Shown: positions 15,861 through 23,240, numbered from the stretch's first letter. The stretch: 23,383 bases of DNA from Bacteroidales bacterium UBA1745 (GCA_002314885.1 DCHT01000027.1:1-23383), one strand, 5' to 3'. Numbers and translations: made by a program. The notes: generated by a model from the sequence alone, not told the origin.

Positions 15861-15889
15861 AAAAAAGCCTGACTCATTGAGCCAGGCTT
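15861..15889 (-). terminator. Terminator after rpmH (end of the polA-rsmG-rpmH run)
   Basis: On the minus strand AAGCCTG pairs with CAGGCTT (15883-15889 with 15865-15871). A further CTC/GAG pairing lies inside, separated by one mismatch, and the hairpin is followed by six T. It starts 20 bp after the rpmH stop. The T-run nearly touches the GH28 -7 box. Confidence 0.85.
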
Positions 15890-15908
15890 TCTTTATCTTG
15901 CGATAAGA

Positions 15909-16061
15909 TTAAAATCTATCCTCAGAAGAAACGGTGAGTTTCTTGCGGCCGTGACGACGACGTGCAGCGAGGACGCGACGTCCGTTAGGGGTAGACATAC
16001 GCTCGCGGAAGCCGTGTTTGTTACGACGCTTGCGCTCAGATGGCTGGAATGTTCTTTTCAT
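15909..16061 (-). CDS. rpmH: 50S ribosomal protein L34
   Basis: Short gene of 50 residues beginning MKRTFQPSERKRRNKHGFRE and continuing with RMSTPNGRRVLAARRRHGRK, the essentially invariant L34 sequence. It has a slightly extended acidic/aromatic tail ending SSEDRF. L34 is a very basic protein of the large ribosomal subunit. The ATG at 16061 is fixed by the conserved N-terminus. The gene has a near-consensus promoter (16098-16129) that starts only 10 bp beyond the rsmG stop, and a terminator follows. With no terminator between rsmG and rpmH, it could also be read from the upstream operon. Confidence 0.97.
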   Translation of the reverse strand: MKRTFQPSERKRRNKHGFRERMSTPNGRRVLAARRRHGRKKLTVSSEDRF

Positions 16062-16097
16062 ATCTATTTCTTTTTAATTATTCGCACAATTGGGAGT

Positions 16098-16129
16098 GCA
16101 AAGGTAGCATTTTTGGACAAACCGCCAAA
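16098..16129 (-). promoter_or_regulatory. rpmH promoter (near-consensus Bacteroidota type)
   Basis: On the minus strand TTTG (16126-16129) is followed by exactly 19 nt and then TACCTTTGC (16098-16106). This matches the known TTTG / 19-21 nt / TAnnTTTG architecture. The predicted start is near 16095, giving a leader of about 34 nt. It is the best promoter in the window and shows that the organism uses the Bacteroidota sigma signal. Confidence 0.85.
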
Positions 16130-16139
16130 ATATTTTAAT

Positions 16140-16796
16140 CTATTTTTCTATCCTTATGACGAATTTTCCGGCGAAATACTCGTCTTTGAGCCACGAATCC
16201 ACGGGCCAGGTATATACGGAGCCCTTTCTGAGCTTGTAACGGGCCATTGCAATGCCTATTTCCTCGGCTATGTCACCGCCCTTGAGATAGAGGATTCCCC
16301 GGCTGTATTTGCCCTTCACCCAAGGGATGAAATTCTCAAGTGAAGTCACTGCGCGGGACACCACCCAGTCGAAGCTCTGAGGCAGGCTTTCGGCACGGGC
16401 GTTCACCACGGTGACGTTCTTCAGGTCCAGGGCCTTTGCCACTGCTGATGCAACTATGGTCTTCTTGCCGACGGAGTCGCAGAGAGTGAACTGCACCTGG
16501 GGATACATAATCGCGAGAGGAATGCCCGGGAAGCCGCCTCCCGTGCCCAGATCGAGCACCTGACAGCCGTCGGGGAACTCCACTTCAGCGGAATGCCTCT
16601 GAGCGTATGAGGCGATGGCGAGGGAATGCAGCACGTGATGCCTGTAGACCTCGTCGATGTCCTTGCGGGAGATGACGTTGATCTTGGCGTTCCATTCGCG
16701 GTAGAGGCCGTCCATCTGCCTGAACTGCGCCTTCTGCTCCTCGCTTACTGACGGGAACTCCGCCAGGAGTATCTTTTCGAATTCTTCGTATGTCAT
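16140..16796 (-). CDS. rsmG: 16S rRNA (guanine527-N7)-methyltransferase RsmG (GidB)
   Basis: SAM-dependent methyltransferase of 218 residues that methylates N7 of G527 in 16S rRNA. The N-terminal helical segment has the family-typical LYREWNAKINVISRKD and HHVLHSLA. The SAM-binding loop is VLDLGTGGGFPGIPLAI. Downstream come LCDSVGKKTIVA and VVSRAVTSLE, then a YLKGG strand. Length is normal for the family. Its ATG directly follows the stop of the sigma factor gene (TAAATG), indicating translational coupling. Confidence 0.96.
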   Translation of the reverse strand: MTYEEFEKILLAEFPSVSEEQKAQFRQMDGLYREWNAKINVISRKDIDEVYRHHVLHSLAIASYAQRHSAEVEFPDGCQVLDLGTGGGFPGIPLAIMYPQVQFTLCDSVGKKTIVASAVAKALDLKNVTVVNARAESLPQSFDWVVSRAVTSLENFIPWVKGKYSRGILYLKGGDIAEEIGIAMARYKLRKGSVYTWPVDSWLKDEYFAGKFVIRIEK

Positions 16797-17366
16797 TTAT
16801 TCGTCCTCCTCGTCGTCCAGCATCATCTTCTGGAGTATCTCCTTGGCCCTTCTGATCCTGGTCTTCACCGTGTTGAGCGGAAGATCGGTCTTCTGGGCGA
16901 TTTCGTTGTAGTCCTTTTCGTCGATGAACCTGTAGATGGCTATCTCCCTGTAGAGCGGGCTGAGTCCGTTGATGTAGCCTATGAGCTTGTCATAGTCCTC
17001 CTGGTTGCTGATGGCCTCGTCTGCGGGCTTCTCCTGGGTGCTGACGTTCACTGTGCTGTCGGCGTCGCCTTCGATCGAGGTGGTCGGCATATAGTCCATT
17101 TCCCTCTTCTTCTTGCCGGCGAGGTCCAGGGCCGTGTTCCATCCTATGGTGTAGAGCCAGGTGCGGAATTCGCCTTTCTCGGGATTGTAGGAATCGATGT
17201 GCAGGAAGGCCTTCAGGAAGGTCTGCATACACACGTCTTCCACGTCCCAGGACGGCACGACCTTGCTGACGTGCACCTTCAGACCGCCCTTGTAGCGGTT
17301 GAATATCTCCAGGAAGGCGGATTCGTTATTCTTGCGGGCGAGCGTGATGAGTTCCGCTTCTCCCAT
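16797..17366 (-). CDS. ECF-type RNA polymerase sigma factor
   Basis: Sigma-70-family protein of 189 residues. Region 2 spans about residues 5-85: LARKNNESAFLEIFNRY, DVEDVCMQTFLKAF for core binding, then GEFRTWLYTIGWNTALDLAGKKKR for -10 recognition and melting. An acidic linker follows, then region 4 (about 120-175) with LSPLYREIAIYRF and the helix-turn-helix DYNEIAQKTDLPLNTVKTRIRRA. A very acidic tail ends DDEEDE. In-frame starts at 17405 (ATG) and 17411 (GTG) exist, but they would overlap the 3' end of polA. The ATG at 17366 gives a standard region 2 start and a 10-bp gap after polA, so I chose it. No anti-sigma gene follows; rsmG abuts directly. What it controls cannot be inferred here. Confidence 0.85.
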   Translation of the reverse strand: MGEAELITLARKNNESAFLEIFNRYKGGLKVHVSKVVPSWDVEDVCMQTFLKAFLHIDSYNPEKGEFRTWLYTIGWNTALDLAGKKKREMDYMPTTSIEGDADSTVNVSTQEKPADEAISNQEDYDKLIGYINGLSPLYREIAIYRFIDEKDYNEIAQKTDLPLNTVKTRIRRAKEILQKMMLDDEEDE

Positions 17367-17376
17367 TGATGCGCAA

Positions 17377-20016
17377 CTAGTGTGCTTCGAGCCAGTTCTT
17401 TCCATAATCACATTCTACGGTGAGCGGAACGGAGAGCTCAACGACGTTCTCCATCTCCTCGATCACGATTTTCTTAAGAGTTTCAAGTTCCTGCGGCACG
17501 GCGTCGAACACGAGTTCGTCGTGTATCTGGAGCACCATCCTGCTGACGAGACCTTCCTCGCTCAGCCTGCGGTCCACATTGGCCATCGCAATCTTGATGA
17601 TGTCCGCGGAAGTACCCTGGATAGGGGCGTTGACGGCATTCCTCTCCGCCAGGGCGCGCACGGTGCCGTTGCTGGAATTCACGTCAGGGACATATCTGCG
17701 GCGGCCGAATACCGTCTCCACATAGCCGTTTTCGCGGGCTCCGACCAAAGTGTCCTGGATGAAGTTGCGGATGGCAGGGAAGGAGGCGAAATAGTCGTCG
17801 ATGATCTGCTTTGCCTCGCCCCTTGCGCAGCCCAGACGCTGCGAGAGGCCGAATGCCGACATTCCGTACATAATGCCGAAATTGACGGTCTTGGCCTTGC
17901 GCCTCTGGTCGTCCGTGACTTCGGATGCGTCCACTCCATATATCCTGGCGGCAGTTGCCCTATGCACGTCTGCGCCCGAATTGAAAGCCTCGATGAGCTG
18001 CTTGTCCTGGCTCAGATGGGCCATTATGCGGAGTTCTATCTGGGAGTAGTCGGCAGACACGATTATGCCGTCCGGAGTGCTCGGCACGAAGGCCTTGCGT
18101 ATCTCCTTGCCGCGCTCGGTGCGGATAGGGATGTTCTGGAGGTTAGGGTTGGAGGAACTGAGTCTGCCAGTGGCGGTCAGTCCCTGGTTGAAGGTCGTGT
18201 GGATCTTGCCGTCGGAAGGGGAAATATAGCCCGGGAACGGTTCGATATAGGTCGAAAGCAGCTTCTTGGCGGCCCTGAACTCGAGTATCTCGTTCACGAC
18301 CGGATGCTTGTCGGCTATGCCCAGCAGAGTCTCCTCGTCGGTGGAATCGTTGCCCCTCTTCTTGCGTGGGAGCAGCTGCAGTTCGTCGTAGATGAGTTCC
18401 GCAATCTGCTTAGGGGAGGAGATGTTGAGCGCCGGCTTGTCCACCATCGTACGTATGCTGTCCTGACGATCGGAAACTTCCTTGCGCAGGCCGTCCGCGA
18501 ACTCCCTGAGGCTGCCCACGTCCATCCTGACGCCGTTGCTCTCGACTTTGGCGAGCACTCTGATGAGAGGCTCCTCTATCTTTTCATAGACATCGGCCAT
18601 TCCGCCTTCCCTCATATCGCTCTCAAGCCTCTTTCCCAGTCTGAGTATGGCTGCGGCCTCGAGGGCCCTGTCCGTCGGATCTTCCTCGATTTCGTCGAAG
18701 AGTCCGAGGCTCATTTCCTGAGGCTCTCCGGCCTCGAGGTCAACTCCGATGACTGTCTTGCTGAGACTCTCGAGCTTGTGACTCTTCTCCGGGTTGATGA
18801 CATAGTCCATCAGGGCGATGTCCATCAGGCGGCCTTCGACTGCAGTGGTCTTCAGGCCTTCCTTTATCTCATAGCAATATTTCACTATGTCCGCATCAGC
18901 GATGCAGGCGAAGTCGGAAGCCTTGCCCTTTGCGGCCACAAGGCCAGTTTCAGGCGTCTCTGCGGCCACTGAGACCTGGCCGTCGGGATATATGCGTACG
19001 CTGCAGCAGGCGGTTGCCTTTGCGGCTTTGCCAACTGTGGCGGCGTCGCTTTCCTTATAATTGAATGTTTCAGCGGCAGGGGTATCGGAAACTGCTGCTT
19101 CGGCGGATACGGGGGCCGGTGCAACACCCTCGTCGTCGACGCTGAGACCACGCAGATAACGCTTGAGTGAACCGAACTCGTAGAGGTCGAAGAGCTCTGC
19201 GGCGCGGGATGTGATCCTGCCGTCGAGGGCCATATCCTCGGTAGGAGTGTCTATTTCGATATCGGTCTTGATGGTTACGAGGACCTTGCTGAGATCGATG
19301 TGGCCCCTTGCCTCCTCGAACATCGCACGCTGCTTCTCGGAGAGTTTGTCGAGGTTCGCATATATGTTTTCAAGGCTGCCGTAGGCCGAAATAAGCTTGC
19401 TGGCGCCTTTTTCGCCCACGCCCTTTACGCCCGGCACATTGTCGGAAGCGTCACCGCAGATGGCGAGCATATCGATGACCTGCTCCGGACGCTGAATGCC
19501 GTAGCGCTCGCAGACTTCCTTCACGCCGTAGATCTCGGCCTCGTTGCCGCTCTTGCCCGGCTTATATTGCCATATATTCTCCGAAATCAGCTGACCGTAG
19601 TCCTTGTCCGGAGTGACCATATAGACCTGCAGACCTTCCTTTTCGGCCCTTTTCGCCATCGAACCGACCACGTCGTCGGCTTCGAAGCCCATAAGCATAA
19701 GCACCGGGATGCGAAGGGATGCGCAGATGTCAGTCAGTGGCTCGAGCGCATCGATGATGAGCTGAGGAGTGGCGTCGCGGTTGGCCTTGTAGGCAGGGTA
19801 GAGCTGATTGCGGAAAGTGCCTCCCGGAGGGTCGAAGGACACGGCCAGGTGGGTAGGTTTCTCCTTCTCGATCAGTTCGAGGAGATATTTGGTGAATCCA
19901 TATAGAATCGACGTGTCCACACCCTTGGAATTGACCATAGGGCGCCTGAGCAGCGCATAGTACATCTTGAATACCAGCGCGTGTCCGTCGATGAGGTAAA
20001 GTTTCCTATTTTCCAT
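17377..20016 (-). CDS. polA: DNA polymerase I with inactivated proofreading domain
   Basis: Family A DNA polymerase of 879 residues for Okazaki-fragment processing and repair. The 5'-3' exonuclease domain (about 1-290) has YLIDGHALVFK, SFDPPGGTFR, EADDVVGS, TPDKDYGQL and GDASDNVPGVKGVGEKGA. The polymerase domain (about 480-879) has motif A (SADYSQIELR), motif B (RRKAKTVNFGIMYG, with Phe at the nucleotide-selecting position) and motif C (QIHDELVFD). The middle domain lacks all three 3'-5' exonuclease motifs: the DxE strand reads VRIYPDGQ, and the motif III region reads ALEAAAILRL without the Tyr and Asp. Proofreading is therefore predicted absent, as in Bacillus and Thermus enzymes. I start at the ATG at 20016, not an upstream TTG at 20025. 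The start overlaps the ABC ATPase gene by 11 bp. Confidence 0.96.
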   Translation of the reverse strand: MENRKLYLIDGHALVFKMYYALLRRPMVNSKGVDTSILYGFTKYLLELIEKEKPTHLAVSFDPPGGTFRNQLYPAYKANRDATPQLIIDALEPLTDICASLRIPVLMLMGFEADDVVGSMAKRAEKEGLQVYMVTPDKDYGQLISENIWQYKPGKSGNEAEIYGVKEVCERYGIQRPEQVIDMLAICGDASDNVPGVKGVGEKGASKLISAYGSLENIYANLDKLSEKQRAMFEEARGHIDLSKVLVTIKTDIEIDTPTEDMALDGRITSRAAELFDLYEFGSLKRYLRGLSVDDEGVAPAPVSAEAAVSDTPAAETFNYKESDAATVGKAAKATACCSVRIYPDGQVSVAAETPETGLVAAKGKASDFACIADADIVKYCYEIKEGLKTTAVEGRLMDIALMDYVINPEKSHKLESLSKTVIGVDLEAGEPQEMSLGLFDEIEEDPTDRALEAAAILRLGKRLESDMREGGMADVYEKIEEPLIRVLAKVESNGVRMDVGSLREFADGLRKEVSDRQDSIRTMVDKPALNISSPKQIAELIYDELQLLPRKKRGNDSTDEETLLGIADKHPVVNEILEFRAAKKLLSTYIEPFPGYISPSDGKIHTTFNQGLTATGRLSSSNPNLQNIPIRTERGKEIRKAFVPSTPDGIIVSADYSQIELRIMAHLSQDKQLIEAFNSGADVHRATAARIYGVDASEVTDDQRRKAKTVNFGIMYGMSAFGLSQRLGCARGEAKQIIDDYFASFPAIRNFIQDTLVGARENGYVETVFGRRRYVPDVNSSNGTVRALAERNAVNAPIQGTSADIIKIAMANVDRRLSEEGLVSRMVLQIHDELVFDAVPQELETLKKIVIEEMENVVELSVPLTVECDYGKNWLEAH

Positions 20017-20668
20017 AGCGCTCAAAGGTAGACAAAAAAATGGATTCTATGCATTTCTGCGCACCATTTTCATCACTTTTGTGAAATTTTTTGTCTACTC
20101 CGAGAGCCCAGGTTGCGGTGCAATGTTTCATCGCATCGGCGAGGTCGTGGGAAGAGAATATGACCGTCTTTCCGGCGTCGGCTATCTTGCGCAGCGCAGA
20201 GAGCACTGCAAGGCGGTTTTCAGGGTCGAGGAAGGCGGTCGGCTCGTCCAGCAGAATGACGTCCCCTCCAATTGTCAGAGCCACAGCGATGCAGGCTTTC
20301 TGGAACTCTCCGTCGCTGAGGGTGGAAATGTCCTGGCCGGCTTTTTCATCCAGGCCGAGTGCGTTGAGCGCTGCGCTTATCCTGCTCTTCAGATCATCGC
20401 TGAGCCTTCCGCTCCAAGTGCTTTCGCGGTAGCACCCCGTCTCTACGAACTGCCTGAGAGTGAAGCCCTTGACCTTCGGAATCCCGGTAGGGATCATCAC
20501 TGCGCCCTGGCATTCGCTCGCTATCTTGCGCAGAAGCGTGCTCTTGCCGCTGCCGTTCGCGCCGCAGAGCAGCACGAGTGCTCCGCCGTCAATAGGCAGG
20601 CTCAGGCTGATGCCTTCGCAGAGCACTTTCTCGCCGTATGCGAGGGATATGTTGTCGAAGACCATCAT
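20006..20668 (-). CDS. ABC transporter ATP-binding protein (FecE/BtuD-like)
   Basis: Cytoplasmic ATPase of 220 residues that should power the FecCD-type permease encoded just upstream on the same strand. The Walker A is CGANGSGKSTLL. The signature motif is LSDGEFQK, with Asp replacing a Gly of LSGGQ. The Walker B is VILLDEPT, and the H-loop is SSHD. It is somewhat shorter than the usual 250 residues. The start lies at two consecutive ATG codons, 20668 and 20665; the first gives a classic ATGA overlap with the permease stop. A longer in-frame extension to 20746 lies entirely inside the permease gene and is rejected. The likely substrate class is iron-siderophore, heme or cobalamin. No substrate-binding protein or TonB receptor for this system is in the window. 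Confidence 0.92.
   Translation of the reverse strand: MMVFDNISLAYGEKVLCEGISLSLPIDGGALVLLCGANGSGKSTLLRKIASECQGAVMIPTGIPKVKGFTLRQFVETGCYRESTWSGRLSDDLKSRISAALNALGLDEKAGQDISTLSDGEFQKACIAVALTIGGDVILLDEPTAFLDPENRLAVLSALRKIADAGKTVIFSSHDLADAMKHCTATWALGVDKKFHKSDENGAQKCIESIFLSTFERYGK
20023..20030 (-). promoter_or_regulatory. Possible internal -7 box for polA
   Basis: The minus strand reads TACCTTTG, followed by A, 6 nt before the polA ATG and inside the 3' end of the ABC ATPase gene. No -33 TTTG is visible at 19-21 nt. If used, it would give polA its own transcript with a leader of only a few bases. Confidence 0.3.
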
Positions 20669-21600
20669 TTCCTGAGTAGTATAATAAGTATGACTGGGAT
20701 GCCTATGATTGCGAGTATGCTGCCGGCCGGAAGGGGAGTTCCCCAAAGCCGTGAGAACAGGTCGGCGGCCACTGACAGGACCGCTCCGGTGAGCAGAGAT
20801 GCTGGGATGAGGAGCTTATGCACCGAACTGCCGATGATCCTGCGCGCGATGTGCGGTGCGGCTATGCCCACGAAGCCCAGCGGTCCGCAGAAGGCTGTGA
20901 CCGTGCCGGCCAGCAGGCTGCAGCTCAGCAGGGAGAATATCCTGATCCGCTTCACGTTCGCGCCGGACAGGCTGGCGTAGGCGTCTCCGAAGAGTATCAG
21001 GTCCAGGCCCTTGCCGTTGATCACGGCGGGTATTGTGCCAAGTACGAGTGCCGAGGCAATTACGCTTACTCCCGTCCATCCTGAGCTGGAGAAACTGCCC
21101 GCGGCCCAGCTGTAGTAGAGTTTGAGGCTCTCTGCGCTGCTGGTGAACTGGAGCAGTGCCACTGCCGCGCTGACTATGAATCCGAGCATAATGCCGAATA
21201 TCAGCAGGGTGGAGGTGGAGGATGTCCTGGAGGAGACGAGCATCACAAGGGCGCTGCACGCGAGTGCTCCCACGAAGGCCGCCGCAGTGACTCCCAGACT
21301 GGCTGCTCCGGCCATAGTGACCAATGCTGCTCCGAGTCCGGCTCCTGCGCTGACTCCCATAATGTGCGGGTCTGCGAGGGGATTGCGGAATATGCTCTGC
21401 ATCTGCAGGCCTCCGAGGGCCAGGGCGGAACCGGCCAGCAGGGCCGTCAGCATCCTGGGCAGACGCAGTTTCAGCAGCACGGTCGATGCCGCGTCTCCAA
21501 GGCTGCTCAGACCCTGGCTGCCACCCCACATCAGGTCGGCCGCGCACAGCAAAGCCAGGCACAGCAGGACGATGATTGGTATGATTCCGCGTCTTTTCAT
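20665..21600 (-). CDS. FecCD-family ABC transporter permease
   Basis: Polytopic inner-membrane permease of 311 residues in the FecCD/BtuC family, which imports iron chelates, heme or vitamin B12. The N-terminus MKRRGIIPIIVLLCLALLC begins the first membrane helix. Family landmarks are LRLPRMLTALLAGSALALGG, MQSIFRNPLADPHIMGVSAG (the BtuC-type QxxxRNPLAxPxxLG motif), the W-AAGSF segment, and GPLGFVGIAAPHIAR near the ATPase contact region. I chose the ATG at 21600 over an upstream TTG at 21615. It is the first gene of the minus-strand run that includes polA, and it diverges from the aminopeptidase gene with only 27 bp between the starts. No B12 riboswitch fits in that gap. Confidence 0.94.
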   Translation of the reverse strand: MKRRGIIPIIVLLCLALLCAADLMWGGSQGLSSLGDAASTVLLKLRLPRMLTALLAGSALALGGLQMQSIFRNPLADPHIMGVSAGAGLGAALVTMAGAASLGVTAAAFVGALACSALVMLVSSRTSSTSTLLIFGIMLGFIVSAAVALLQFTSSAESLKLYYSWAAGSFSSSGWTGVSVIASALVLGTIPAVINGKGLDLILFGDAYASLSGANVKRIRIFSLLSCSLLAGTVTAFCGPLGFVGIAAPHIARRIIGSSVHKLLIPASLLTGAVLSVAADLFSRLWGTPLPAGSILAIIGIPVILIILLRK

Positions 21601-21608
21601 TATATTTG
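21601..21608 (+). promoter_or_regulatory. -7 box for the aminopeptidase gene
   Basis: TATATTTG fits TAnnTTTG. TTGG lies 21 nt upstream (21576-21579) as a possible -33 element. The predicted start is near 21612, giving a leader of about 16 nt before the ATG at 21628. It overlaps the start region of the opposing promoter at 21612-21620. Confidence 0.5.
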
Positions 21609-21611
21609 TAT

Positions 21612-21620
21612 GCAAAGTTA
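21612..21620 (-). promoter_or_regulatory. -7 box for the permease/ABC/polA run
   Basis: The minus strand reads TAACTTTGC, a full -7 match including the following C, 11 nt before the permease ATG. No -33 TTTG is evident. The predicted start is near 21608, inside the opposite-strand -7 box. Confidence 0.5.
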
Positions 21621-21627
21621 ATAAAAT

Positions 21628-23046
21628 ATGAAACGAATTATCGTACTTGTGGCATCCGTTGCCATTTTGATTCCGACTGCTCTCTCTGCCCAGAACGCAA
21701 AGGGCGGCATCTCAGCTTCAGACCTCAGTGAAATCCAGAAGGGCTACGCCGGCACTCCTGCCGACAAGGCTGTGAAGAATGCACTTGCAGGCACTGCGAT
21801 CAATGTTCTGGCATTGAACAGCGAGAACGCTGCAATGATCGACACTCATTTCTCCGACAGGGTGAAGACCAAGGGTATCACCGACCAGAAGTCTTCCGGC
21901 CGCTGCTGGCTTTTCACCGGTCTCAATGTGATGAGAGCCAGGATGATAGACAAGTACGAGCTGCCTGAATTCCAGTTCAGTCAGTCATATATATTCTTCT
22001 ATGACCAGTTGGAGAAGTCCAATCTCTTCCTTCAGGGCGTGATCGACACGCGTGACCTTCCATTCGAGGACAGGCAGGTGGATTGGCTTTTCAGCAATCC
22101 TCTCAGCGACGGCGGCCAGTTCACGGGCGTTTCCAACCTCGTCACCAAGTACGGCTTGGTTCCATCCGAGGCTATGCCTGAGATGTATAGCGCCAACGCC
22201 ACTTCCCAGATGGCGATGCTGCTCAAACTGAAGCTCCGTGAGGATGGTCTCCGCCTCCGTGAGATGAATGACAATGCCGACAAGAAGGCTCGCAAGACCA
22301 TCGAGGACGCAATGATTTCCGCCAAGATCGATATGCTCAAGGAAATCTACCGTATGCTCGTGCTCTGCCTCGGAGTGCCTCCGACCGAATTCGAATGGAC
22401 CCGCTGCAATGCCAAGGGCGAAATCGTGAGCACCGAGACCTATACTCCTAAATCCTTCTATGACACGTACGTAGGTGCAGATCTCGAGAACAACTATGTG
22501 ATGGTGATGAACGACCCTCTCCGCGAGTACGGCAAGGTTTACGAGATCGACTACGACCGCCACGTCTATGACGGTCAGAACTGGGTGTATGTCAATCTGC
22601 CGATCGAGAAGATCAAGGAGATGGCCATCGCTTCCATCAAGGACAACACCGCAATGTACTTCTCCTGCGACGTGGGCAAGTGCTCAAACCGCAGCAAGGG
22701 CACCCTCGACCTCGCCAACTACGACTACGAGTCCCTGATGGGCGTCAGCTTCGGTATGAACAAGGAAGAGCGCGTGAAGACCCACGCCAGCGGCTCCTCC
22801 CACGCAATGACTCTCATCGCCGTTGACCTCAAGGACGGCCAGCCTGTGAAGTGGATGGTGGAGAACAGCTGGGGTCCTGCCAGCGGCTACAAGGGTTGCC
22901 TCATTATGACCGATGAGTGGTTCGACAACTATATGTTCCGCCTTGTCCTCGAGAAGAAGTACGTCCCTTCGGACGTCCTCCAGATGCTCAATCAGACCCC
23001 AGTCAAGCTTCCTTCCTGGGACCCAATGTTCGCGCCGGAGGAGTAA
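21628..23046 (+). CDS. Secreted C1B cysteine aminopeptidase (bleomycin hydrolase/PepC-like)
   Basis: Papain-like cysteine peptidase of 472 residues in the C1B (bleomycin hydrolase) group, aminopeptidases that trim peptides. A signal peptide (about 1-21, ALSA-Q) indicates export, whereas classical PepC and bleomycin hydrolase are cytosolic. The active site is intact: Gln87 and Cys93 in DQKSSGRCWLF, His392 in GSSHAMTL, and Asn413 in VENSWG. C1B landmarks SQSYIFFYDQLEK, DGGQFTG, KYGLVPSEAMPE and MGVSFGM are present. The C-terminus, where group members keep a self-compartmentalising tail, ends FAPEE. The gene has its own promoter, and its stop codon is followed immediately by a palindromic repeat that could serve as its terminator. 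Confidence 0.95.
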   Translation: MKRIIVLVASVAILIPTALSAQNAKGGISASDLSEIQKGYAGTPADKAVKNALAGTAINVLALNSENAAMIDTHFSDRVKTKGITDQKSSGRCWLFTGLNVMRARMIDKYELPEFQFSQSYIFFYDQLEKSNLFLQGVIDTRDLPFEDRQVDWLFSNPLSDGGQFTGVSNLVTKYGLVPSEAMPEMYSANATSQMAMLLKLKLREDGLRLREMNDNADKKARKTIEDAMISAKIDMLKEIYRMLVLCLGVPPTEFEWTRCNAKGEIVSTETYTPKSFYDTYVGADLENNYVMVMNDPLREYGKVYEIDYDRHVYDGQNWVYVNLPIEKIKEMAIASIKDNTAMYFSCDVGKCSNRSKGTLDLANYDYESLMGVSFGMNKEERVKTHASGSSHAMTLIAVDLKDGQPVKWMVENSWGPASGYKGCLIMTDEWFDNYMFRLVLEKKYVPSDVLQMLNQTPVKLPSWDPMFAPEE

Positions 23047-23086
23047 TTTGGCGCAGAAGTAGTGCCACTAGTTCTGCACCACTTTT
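23047..23086 (+). repeat. Interspersed palindromic repeat, copy C
   Basis: It begins directly after the aminopeptidase stop codon. The core at 23053-23077 equals that of the copy at 43-81 except for C instead of G at the unpaired centre. The hairpin is followed by ACCACTTTT, so it could terminate the aminopeptidase transcript. The next 40 bp (to about 23125) hold a loose repeat of TGCGTTTTCGC / TGCGTTTCGC and no gene. Confidence 0.82.
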
Positions 23087-23125
23087 CTGCGTTTTCGCTG
23101 TGCGTTTCGCATCTCATTCGTTTCT

Positions 23126-23235
23126 AACAGTCAGCAATTCGCTGACTGTTATTCGTTTTTTCCTCCAACAGTCACGCATCGGATGACTGTTACGGTGGTT
23201 TTGGCCCCAACAGTCACGTTTTGCGTGACTGTTGG
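23126..23235. repeat. Array of three related hairpins with 41-42 bp period
   Basis: Three inverted repeats share the outer stem AACAGTCA / TGACTGTT. The first (23126-23150) has a 10-bp stem with loop AATTC. The second (23167-23191) has an 8-bp stem and 9-nt loop. The third (23207-23235) has a 12-bp stem with a 5-nt loop. AACAGTCA begins at 23126, 23167 and 23209, close to four helical turns apart. The inner pairs differ between the first (GC/GC) and third (CG/CG) but still pair. The intervening sequences are unrelated apart from being T-rich. Confidence 0.8.
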
Positions 23236-23240
23236 CTCTG

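Noticed and set aside
15860..16800. Possible replication origin near rpmH/rsmG
   Set aside because: These genes neighbour oriC in many bacteria, but I see no cluster of DnaA boxes and dnaA is not present.
17367..17411. Longer N-terminus for the sigma factor
   Set aside because: The extension is encoded by the 3' end of polA in another frame and adds no recognisable sigma sequence.
17299..18972. 557-codon open frame on the + strand
   Set aside because: It lies opposite polA, whose family motifs are unambiguous. The frame is open because of GC-rich codon usage on the other strand and shows no recognisable domain.
21601..21627. Possible cobalamin riboswitch upstream of the FecCD permease
   Set aside because: Only 27 bp separate the divergent start codons, far too short for a B12 riboswitch.
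23126..23235. Possible CRISPR array
   Set aside because: The repeated units are imperfect palindromes with differing interiors, only 16-17 bp lie between them, and no cas gene is present.
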